From positions 1,918,501-1,982,500 of the forward strand of contig LR746280.1 in assembly GCA_902729315.2 (NCBI GenBank): DNA of 64,000 nt, given 5' to 3'. Every line of letters begins with the position of its first letter. The first letter of the stretch is position 1. The translations under genes and the position numbers were made by a program. The notes under the pieces were generated by a model, which made no database searches, was not told where the DNA came from, and worked only from the letters and a program-made list of their open reading frames with translations. The stretch comes from Spirodela intermedia (Eukaryota > Streptophyta > Magnoliopsida > Alismatales > Araceae). Below, piece by piece: positions 55,500 through 64,000 of this stretch.

Positions 55500-56071
55500 A
55501 GCGAGGGAGGGCTTTTAGTCGTCCTCATTCCACATGGAAGGCTTGGCTTCCCGGTTGATTGTGGACTGTACAATAGCTGTTGTTCCGATGTCTGAGAGAG
55601 GGTGAGGGAGAGAGAAGGAAAGAGGCATTCTGGTCTTTGTTTCCGTTTGAATGTGTTCAATGGTGGTTTAATCCAAGGGTTTCGTGAAGTCTGCGTCCCC
55701 GAGTAAGAAGATAAGGCGAGCCCACTTGGGATGGGAACAAATTAGAAATTAATTACAATGTTTTTTCGTAAAAGCTCTTCCCATAAAACTATACAGACTT
55801 AGATCTTCTGGAGGCGTGGTTTAAAGTAACGTTTACTATCCTAGTAAAGAAAAAAAATTATATTATCATGTTGTGATTTATTAATAGATATCTAGGTGCA
55901 ATTTTATGAAAAAAGTTACCTAAACAGATAAATGACACCATTTTTTCTTGATAAATGAATAATTTTCTGTTTCCGTTCTGACTTTCATCCGGCGACGACG
56001 GCTACGGTTGCCGCGGTTGTGCTCCAAAGGAGTGCAGGAAATCTACCAGCGGCAGTCTCCTTCTGAAAGAG

Positions 56072-56102
56072 GACGTACGACTATTTTTTTCAGTCGTACG
56101 TC
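56072..56102. repeat. 11-bp perfect hairpin, second module
   Basis: GACGTACGACT (56,072-56,082) and AGTCGTACGTC (56,092-56,102) around a T-rich loop, identical in both arms to 39,695-39,726. Confidence 0.8.
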
Positions 56103-57111
56103 TCTCTCTTTCTCTCTCCTTCTCCCATTGTGAGGGAGGGGTTGCACGGCGACTACCCGAAAGATCTTTCCTCTTTTAAGGAGAGTAGGTGGAGAGATAG
56201 ATAGATAGAGAGAGAGAGATAGAGATGGGGAGAGAGAGAGAGGGTTGGAGAGTGGTGGGGAGTTCGCGAGAGCGAGAGGACTGCGCTGACTATTTGATCA
56301 GGGGAAACGACCATTTGCCTTGATCACCGGAAGTGAGAGAGTGAATTTTCCAACGCGGAAGAGGGATTTCGTTTGACCCCATCTAAGGAGACATCATATT
56401 ATATTCCCCTACGCACGTCGGCATCATCAGATCTTCGGATCTCAGAGAACGAGGCGTTCCTCCTCCACAGGACCATCTTTAAGTGGACTTTAAAAGTACT
56501 TGCTCGCCAGTCTCTAAGCGATCACTATTTCCGAAATGCTGTCGTCCAGTTAAGAATCCTCGATCTCTATCAGCATGGTTCTCTCTTGCCGTTTGATCGC
56601 TACCAAACAGTCTTGCCTTGTGACCTGGGTGCCATGCGAGATCTACATACCGTCAATGTCAGCATCATTACCAACTACTAATACTATTAAAGAACAAAAC
56701 AATAAATAGAGATCTGTAAGAGTGGCCGAGCAAGCATTTGACTGCGAAGAGAGTCAGAGATATTGAGTTTTCCAAGCGGCGGGGTCCCCGCACTTAATCA
56801 ACCAAATTCCCATGACCTTCGAAAACTGGTAGCCCTGTTATCTCTTGTGAAGGGTGAAGGGAGATCTTCACCAGCGCAAAAATATCTGTTCAAGTTGAGG
56901 ATTTATGGTTAGATGTAGGCACCGGGATTACGGAGTATTCACGACATGCCATTTGCACAGATTTCAGGAAAAATGAGTCCTGACTGGACCCTAACGAAGT
57001 GTAGGCTCCACCCCGGTCCTCCATACGCACACTTCTCTCTCTCCCTCTCTCTCTCTCTCTCTATTTAAATATATCTATATGTTTCTATATATCTATCTAT
57101 TTATCTACCTA

Positions 57112-57118
57112 TCTACAC

Positions 57119-57152
<34 letters not shown>

Positions 57153-57158
57153 CTGATT
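57112..57158 (+). repeat. ATCT tetranucleotide microsatellite
   Basis: About ten CTAT repeats with one interruption, in the spacer between the divergent peroxidases. Confidence 0.9.
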
Positions 57159-57788
57159 CACTATATCCTTCAATTTATCTAACTCAAGCTTGTCCCACTG
57201 CACTAGCTCAGTTCTATTTATCCGCTCACCCACCTGTCGTTCTTTCTGAAAGGGAAGCACATGCTTAGGCGGTTTTCAAGTGGAAGAACACATGGGTAGG
57301 GAAACAGAGGGATAGATAGACAGAGAATTAAGAGGGGAGAGAGAGAGGGACTTCTTGTTTGGTGAATGACCGCAAGAAATATCGTTATGAAAAAAAATCT
57401 TCTTGAAAAAACAGTTTGTCGATCTTATCCTTGCCGTCAGGTCGTCATTTAATTGGCTGTTGATGTTGGTGGATCCTCTATATTTCGTTGGGGGACCTGT
57501 CATGGTCATTATTTGTCCTTAAATACTTGCAGAATTTTCGTCTTATTGAAGCAAAAGAGTGAAAATATTTTTACATATTTATGGAAGAAATTTTCACGAA
57601 ATATGTATAAACTAAATAAAAACAGTTATTACGATGTTCGGAAAAATTACGATAGTGAAAGTATACACGCAACCCTACTTTTCCATCGTAAATATTAATA
57701 CAGTGAGTCCTTAAGGCAAGATTATGTGCCCATGAAAATAAGTTTCTTCCTTTTGTTGCCATCAGGAATGGGGCCGCCCTCTCTGACT

Positions 57789-58000
57789 GGATAAGTGCTT
57801 GTCGAAGGGGTCAAAGACCGGATAAGTGCTTGTCTAAGGGGTCAAAGACTGGATAAGTGCTTGTCGAAGGGGTCAAAGACCGGATAAGTGCTTGTCTAAG
57901 GGGTCAAAGACTGGATAAGTGCTTGTCGAAGGGGTCAAAGACCGGATAAGTGCTTGTCTAAGGGGTCAAAGACTGGATAAGTGCTTGTCGAAGGGGTCAA
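57789..58000 (+). repeat. 31-bp minisatellite with alternating unit types
   Basis: Nearly seven tandem units of 31 bp, each starting GGATAAGTGCTTGTC. Units alternate strictly between one with GTCGAAGG and AGACC and one with GTCTAAGG and AGACT, giving a 62-bp higher-order unit in the order A-B-A-B-A-B-A. The last unit is cut after GGTCAA and runs into sequence shared with copy 1 of the module, which at 41,375-41,405 has only a single related GGAAGGGGTCAA block. The array lies about 580 bp upstream of the start of peroxidase B. Confidence 0.95.
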
Positions 58001-58446
58001 TCGGCTGCGGAACCCACATTTGACCCGTGGAAAATCCAGATGTAATGTAGAGCGTCATCAGTATGCGCTTTAACTATCTGATTTGCGACCCTGAATTCTC
58101 GAATGCGACTTCTATGCAAGAATAACCGTGGGCTCAGCTCTATGATAGTAAAACGTGTAATAATATCCCAGGAGGATATTAGCGATTCTATAAAAACAGT
58201 TGACTTCTCACCGTAAGGACTCAGAAAAACTGGGGGGAGGGCCATTGATGAAGGCGGATAACAGCACTACTCTCCCTCTCCCCCTCCCTCCATTTCATTG
58301 TCTTTGTGTCTCTGCCTTTCTTTCTCTCTCTCTCTGCCGCCCTTTCTTTCAGGCTATCGGAGAGGGAACATCAGTGTCCGTCGCTTCCGCTGTTGACTGT
58401 GGAAAAATAAGGCAGAGCAATGAGGGTGAAGAGCCCTCCCTCGCTC

Positions 58447-58453
58447 TATATAA
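58447..58453 (+). promoter_or_regulatory. TATA box of peroxidase B
   Basis: TATATAA in the context CCCTCGCTCTATATAAGG, about 125 bp before the ATG. Confidence 0.7.
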
Positions 58454-58518
58454 GGGGCACCAGTCCTGCAAGAGCTTCACCACGACACGCTTCCCTAAGT
58501 GCGATATTTACATTTAGA

Positions 58519-58560
58519 GAGCGAGCGAGCGAGAGAGAGAGAGAGAGGAGGGGGGGGGGG
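58519..58560 (+). repeat. GAGC/GA repeat and G-run in the peroxidase B leader
   Basis: GAGCGAGCGAGC, then GA repeats, then a run of about 11 G, ending close to the start codon. It is a much shorter counterpart of the GA tract before peroxidase A. Confidence 0.85.
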
Positions 58561-58578
58561 GCTCTTCCCATCGCTGAA

Positions 58579-59727
58579 ATGGCGGCCACACGCAGCGTCT
58601 CTCTTGCCTCGCTCGTCGTCCTCCTGCTCGTGGTCACATCACACGCGCAGCTGACAGCGAACTTCTACTCGTCGAGCTGCCCCAACCTGGAGACGATCGT
58701 ACAAAGTGTCGTGCAAACGGCCTTCGGGAACGACCCCCGTTTGACCGCCTTCCTGCTCCGCCTCTTCTTTCACGACTGCTTCGTCCAAGTAAGCGCACAG
58801 ACAGTCTCTTGTAGATGACGGACAGCGGGTCCCTCGCCATGTCGCCACAACGGTTCTAATGCCGCAGAACGTTTGATCATGCAGGGCTGCGACGCGTCAG
58901 TGCTCCTGGTCGACACCGCGACGTTCCAAGGCGAGCAGACCGCCCCCCAGAACAGAAACCTTGGAGGCCAGGACATCATCGAGCTCATTAAGTCCACCGT
59001 CGAAGAATCGTGCAACGGCATCGTGTCGTGCGCCGACATCCTGGCCCTCGCCACAAGGGATGGCGTCGTCCTGGTTATTTCTTCCCCTCGACATCCTTTG
59101 GATCCTCCCGTTTAGCCTCTGTCGAATGAATTCACTCTCTAACCAGAGGAGATTGTCTCCTCCGTGCAGAGCGGAGGTCCCTCGTGGACGGTGATGCTGG
59201 GGCGGCGGGACGCCACAACGGCCAACAAAATCACAGCTACAGAAGACCTCCCTTTTTCGCGTTTCAACCTCTCCCTCCTCATCACCAACTTCGCCAAGAA
59301 GGGCCTGAACTTGCGGGAACTCGTAGCCCTCTCCGGCGCGCACACTGTCGGCTTCGCCCCCTGTCGAGCCTTCCGGAACCGCATCTACAACGACACCAAC
59401 ATCGACACCAACTTCGCCAACTCCAACAAGGCGATCTGCCCGCCGTTTCCTCCGGAAGGCGACGGAAACCTCTCGCCGCTCGATGTCAACACCTGGACTG
59501 TCTTCGACAACGAGTACTACAAAAACCTCGTGTCCTTGCGGGGTCTCCTCCACTCCGACCAGGAGCTCTTCAATAACGGCGATGCGGATCCCATCGTCCA
59601 AAGCTACGTGGCCAGCAGCTCCGACTTCTTCACAGACTTCGCGGCGGCGATGGCAAAGTTGGGCAGTATCAGCCCTCTTACCGGCTCCAGCGGGGAGATC
59701 AGGCGGGTCTGTAGCAGGGTTAACTGA
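58579..59727 (+). CDS. Secreted class III peroxidase (B)
   Basis: A secretory heme peroxidase. Exons 58579-58788, 58885-59073 and 59170-59727 give 318 residues. The signal peptide ends near [13 protein letters not shown] (23/24). Distal His65 lies in [24 protein letters not shown] is the distal calcium loop, and ALSGAHTVG carries the proximal His. The end is RRVCSRVN. The frame is open upstream to 58,420, but MAATRSVSL is the start shared with peroxidase C and follows the TATA box and leader, so the first upstream ATG was not used. It is the direct paralogue of peroxidase A (both have APCRAFR and NIDT), with an insertion in the [11 protein letters not shown] region. It diverges from peroxidase C across a 3.2-kb spacer. 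Confidence 0.93.
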
Positions 59728-61234
59728 GGGGACGGTGTGCAAGACTCTTCGGTGGATATGAGGCCAGTGGTGGGAATAAAGAGATGACCTATGTCGTCGT
59801 CAGGTTCCTTTAGAAACCAGTTCATCTGCGTAAGAAAAAATGGGTTTTCTCGTTTCAAAAAAGATTGTACGACTCTACGTTAGCGACTTTCCTCGTTTTA
59901 TCTAAGACTTGCACGTTATTTATCCCTGTACGACAACAAAAATAAAAGGAAAAAAATCTCATAAAATAAAAGATACTATCACCCAAACATAAAATAAAAG
60001 ATGCTAGTATTTTCGGACAGAAGTTTAAATTTGAAAAATCTCATTGTAGGGCAAAAGGAAAAAAAATCCCATACCACTCTATAAATACATGGAAAAAAAA
60101 GAGTAAAACTATGATCGATGCAAGACGATTTCATAGGTTTTTGGTAAAACTAATCATCATTTGAAACTGAAAGCATTTTTCGTGATAATGTGTGGATGTG
60201 TTGACGTAATCTAGGTGAAGATGAAAGATTGTTTGCTGATAAAGAAGATCATTGTCACTCATTGGAGTTAAATTCATCTTCAACATTTCTACAAAGATAT
60301 AATTATTCTTTGGCCTCTCAACATACTTTCTAGTGTTGTCAGTTGAAACAGTTTATCTATTAAAGAGATATCTTAAGTTATTTGTTTTAAAATCATGAAC
60401 TTTGAGATGATGCATTTTAGGAGTACATGATTTTAGCTTAGACAAAACAAAAAAATTATTGATAAGGCCCTCTTTTCTCAATTGGATTTCTGGTCCTTGC
60501 TCTAGCTAATTATGTTGGAGAATTAATTTTATGTGAGTGAGGGGGAGTGGGAGAGAGAGAGATGAGGGCAGGGGGAGAGAGATAGGGGATACTTGTGATT
60601 AATAAGCTAAAATTTGGAAGGTTTTCAGAATTGCTCAGGTCAGTTTTCATGTCTATCTTCTCTCATGTAGAGAATAATATCTTGGCCATTGATTGAGATG
60701 ATGATTGTTGGACGATGAAGACACATTGATGGAGACGCCAATATAGCTTTCTTTTGTCAAGTAGAGGGGACTGTTTGACTAAACAGGCCATCTTTAGGGT
60801 GTCAAGGGCTAGGCTGGGGCCATCATTAGGGCCTAAGCTGATGCTAGGGTCTCAAGGCCTAGGTAGAAGTCAAAAGGGAGTTGAGGTAGTTCCCCCAGCC
60901 TTCCCTCCACCTTCGGAGAGGAAGAGAGAGAGAGAAACAAAGAGACTCTTACCATTTTGGAAATTAAAAACATGTTATTCCTTCTGATCCCACTATCTTT
61001 TAGCTAGTGATGTTGTTGGTGAAGACCATCTTTTGTTGCTGCAGTATACGTTAGTAATGTTAAAAAGGCAATAAAATTATTTTTTATTAAGAAAAAACTG
61101 TTGTAACCAATTTATTTGAATTTTCAGACCTGCTTGTATATCTAATCTCATAAACAAATAATAACACAATAATATAGAATCGTATTTGTTAACTTGATAA
61201 AGTTATATGTGCCACATAGATGATCCTAGTGGGG

Positions 61235-61808
61235 CACTACTAGAGAGAGCCAAAAAATGCTTTCCAAAGGGGGGGGTTGAGATGCCTTAATCCTCTCGAG
61301 AATTATGCCCCTCTAATAGATGATTATGATTAATAATCAACTCTCTTAATGAAAAACTTAGATCATTTTATGAGGGTGACACTCTAATTCTTCTCTTACT
61401 CTCATCTTAAGGTGCTCTAAGATGAGTGACCTAGATCTTATCTCTTGATAGTCTTTTTAAGTTCAAATGGGTTAGGCTAAGGTGATGCCCTCTTTTGGGC
61501 CCATAAACATATTAGGCAGGCCCTCTCCATAAGACTTAGCTTTTCATTAGATTGAGGTCTTAGGCTTCTACCATTACTTCTAACTCATAATAAGAGCTCA
61601 CCTAAGTTTTTGCAATCAAATAATTATTAAGAAAATATGAAAAAGTATCACTTGACTTCATAAAAGGCAAGTGAGGTTAGTCTCATAATATAAATAAAAT
61701 AATATATATTAGGACTTAAATGATAAAATATTATAAAAGTCATAATGAGTCAATAACACATGTATAATTATATTATCTATCTATCAATTAGTGTCTATGT
61801 ATAAGATG
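61235..61808 (+). mobile_element. ~570-bp dispersed repeat, inverted copy 2
   Basis: Starts CACTACTAGAGAGAG and is the inverted partner of 51,815-52,367. It is slightly longer, with a run of nine G near 61,270. It begins just after the right edge of the second peroxidase module. Neither copy codes for anything. Confidence 0.65.
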
Positions 61809-61979
61809 TAACTACTAGTTTATAATTATCAGTGTTCTCTTCAGTTGAAGAATTTTTCTCTTCACGAGTTGAGTAATAGTCCTTTCCTACATTTCTATTT
61901 CTAAGTTATCTTTTGGGATGTTTAATTTAAGCAAGTTTTTGTGATTTTTCATGGTAATCAAGCAAATAAAGTATACATC

Positions 61980-62230
61980 ATTACATAGTTGGGCCCAGAG
62001 AAGCACTTATCGCTATTTACCCACTCACCTTTCATTCTCCATGAAGCATTAGCTTAAGCTGTAGCCTAATTGAATAAATACATGGATATAGGGAGCAATA
62101 AGCAGATGATTGCGACAAATCTGATTACTAAAAAAAGCCTTTTGTGAAAACAGATTGTCAACCTTGCTGTCACATCATATTTCAATACGGGATTGTTGTT
62201 GGTATCCTATATCTTTTGTTTTTGTTCATG
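61980..62230 (+). repeat. Decayed third copy of the peroxidase spacer
   Basis: Blocks such as TTTACCCACTCACCTTTCATTCT, followed by AGCATTAGCTTAAGC, a GAAAACAGATTGTC region and GTTGTTGGTATCC, follow the same order as 57,210-57,480 and 40,670-41,035 (the first block is interrupted by differences). Similarity is lower than between the two good modules. No peroxidase exon follows before the window ends. Confidence 0.6.
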
Positions 62231-64000
62231 TGACTTGAAGTTTTCACCTCCTCTCTTATTTACTATGCTATATACATATGTGGAATTTCTTTCCCTCATT
62301 TATTTCATGGATAGGTAACTTTTCTCATTTGCCATAATTATTTTTCCTTCTCTTGTATTTGGGATACATGTGAAAATTCAACTTAATGAGATGAGTAAAT
62401 AGTATTTTTCTTCTACATTTGGGGATTTCACATTGTTGTGCTATATGATCTTTTTATACATACATGATGTGATTCAATGGTCTTCTCCTCATAATTCCTC
62501 TGACCAAACATATATGACTTCAGTCAAGCCTAGGTGTTCAACAAGATTCTCTTTGACTAAATAGATACTAGATACTAAGTTTTGAAATGTAAGTAGTACG
62601 ATCTGATCCATTTGACCTACTCTATACTCTAGGAGTATTTAAAGATGTTTAATCTCTTCTTCAAACTTCTAGCTTAGACATGGTTGTCTTAGAATATTTC
62701 AATTCAGTCATTTATACTAATTTACCTCTTTGACACTAAACATGAGAAAATGAGACTAACATGATTTTTTGCATCAACTATGTGTCTTTTATGCAGTAAT
62801 GGAATTCTATAGGTTCCACGGACGCTAGATGAAACACAGAGAGGTGAATTGGATTTCTGTAGGTTCTTCTAAATTCTCATTTCTATCTATCAATGGAAGT
62901 TTTGACATAGGTTATCTCATTCCTTTCTCTTTTTCTGTGTTCTCTCAAAACTCTTTCTCTTTTGACTTAGGTTCTTTTAGAATTCTCTCCTCACCACCAA
63001 AGACACATAAGCCTTTTATATTAGTTTACCTCTCACTTGGCTACTCCTAGTCTTGGAGAATTTTTTATATTGAAGTTCACTATTTTCATTTGAAATACAT
63101 CTAATTTTAAGAAGATTAGTACCAAACCACATTAGTTTACTCTCCTAAGAGGCTTTGTCCTTTAAGGACACAACTAGGCTCTCAACATCATGTTCTTTAG
63201 CCCAAACAGCTCTTCACTCACCTCCCATGTATCTTAGGGTCTGATCGAGAGTCAGTCTTTAAAATAAATCTAGTTTTAAATCATTGCTATCAAATGAAGG
63301 ATTGATACATAGATGTTGAAGTTTGCAGTGACTGAATTTAGTTTTAAATCTAGTTTTCAATTGATGTTTGTAGTGACTAAATTTTGCTTGAGTGAGAAGG
63401 ATATTCATTGGAGTGTACATAGATGTTGTAAAAATGTTTTGTTATTCTTCTTTCCAAACTTTTCTCCTTTTATTCTCCAATATTCTCCAATCATTTTGAG
63501 TCCTAAAAAATGGTCATGTAGATTCAAAAATCTCCCTATTTCACTAATTGCACACCAACAACCTTTGGCTATTTTTTATTTCAAGACTTATTACTCTCAC
63601 ATATGTTCATTTGAAACTTAAGTTGAAGATTCATTTCTTCTCAACAAACATCTTTGATGTTGAAGTTAAGTTTAAATATCCTTATTTAATCCACAGTTGT
63701 ATCCACATAATCTACTGACACATCACTATCTAAAATACATGGCAGTAGCCTTTGCTTGTTTCATGCATTAAAGCTCTTTGATTTCTTTTTTGTCTTATTT
63801 AAAATTTGAACCAAAGATTTATTATTGTCAAAATCATCTTCTCTATTGAGGTCAAGTCTAAATAAGTTATTTAGTTTGTGGTTATCTTCATGTATTTTGC
63901 TGACATGACACTCTTTCCTTTTATGGTTTTTTATATATTTTCTCAAAGAAGCTTCCAAGTTATTGTCATATAGGTTTCAAGTTGGAATTTGAAAGTGACT
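62231..64000. other. AT-rich right flank, no gene recognised
   Basis: Weak, low-complexity frames only. A stretch at about 63,020-63,240 (TAGTTTACCTCTCACTTGG, then CTAGTCTTGGAG) resembles about 31,050-31,330 and may be the same old transposon family. Confidence 0.4.

Noticed and set aside
56710-56790. Possible tRNA (AGTGGCCGAGC looks like a Ser/Leu D-arm)
   Set aside because: No acceptor stem, anticodon arm or T-loop GGTTC motif follows at the right spacing.
57789-58000. CRISPR-like array
   Set aside because: Units are directly tandem with no unique spacers, in a plant nuclear genome; it is a minisatellite.
58897-59742. 281-codon antisense frame over peroxidase B
   Set aside because: Runs across an intron and two exons of a well-supported peroxidase in antisense; the openness follows from GC-rich third positions.

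Overview
This window is nuclear DNA of a flowering plant. Spliced genes carry GT-AG introns, several gene families are plant-specific (group IIe WRKY, chloroplast J-domain/ferredoxin protein, class III peroxidases), and the DNA between genes is full of AT-rich repeats and long GA/CT microsatellites. The very GC-rich third positions of the intronless and peroxidase genes beside AT-rich spacers suggest a monocot, possibly a commelinid such as a Zingiberales or palm relative. That placement is an inference, not something the sequence proves.

Layout. About 2.3-3.6 kb (minus): a complete three-exon WRKY group IIe transcription factor. About 3.6-11.5 kb: repeat-rich spacer with CT/GA microsatellites, a degenerate GC-rich tandem array (7.0-8.0 kb) and a small, internally deleted Ty1/copia element (8,950-11,002) that still shows both LTRs, a 5-bp target duplication and a tRNA-Met primer site. 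About 11.8-17.0 kb (minus): a nine-exon gene for a chloroplast DnaJ protein with a J domain fused to a 4Fe-4S ferredoxin domain (DJC76/DJC77 type). About 17.9-19.3 kb (plus): no protein gene found, but a telo-box/site II promoter is followed by two tandem sequences that fold like H/ACA snoRNAs. About 20.1-20.9 kb (plus): intronless peroxisomal enoyl-CoA delta isomerase ending in AKL. About 22.1-26.5 kb (minus): a complete twelve-exon GSK3/SHAGGY-like kinase of the BIN2 clade.

From about 27.8 to 36.6 kb lies an AT-rich gene desert. From 36.6 kb to the end the window is organised around class III peroxidases. An ~8-kb module holding a divergent peroxidase pair occurs twice (about 36.6-44.6 and 53.2-61.2 kb). 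In the first copy the minus-strand gene is a pseudogene interrupted by an LTR-like insertion and the plus-strand gene is intact; in the second copy both genes are intact. Two further peroxidase scraps (3' end at 47.07 kb; promoter plus exon 1 at 51.5-51.8 kb) and a decayed third copy of the intergenic spacer (about 62.0-62.2 kb) show that the cluster was once larger. A ~560-bp repeat, present in opposite orientation at 51.8 and 61.2 kb, lies at two of the broken edges.

The single-copy genes act in separate processes: transcription, plastid chaperone/redox function, fatty-acid beta-oxidation and brassinosteroid-type kinase signalling. The peroxidases form a secreted, locally duplicated family. 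I found no novel multi-gene system. The least expected items are the snoRNA-like pair with its matching promoter and the history of the peroxidase modules.
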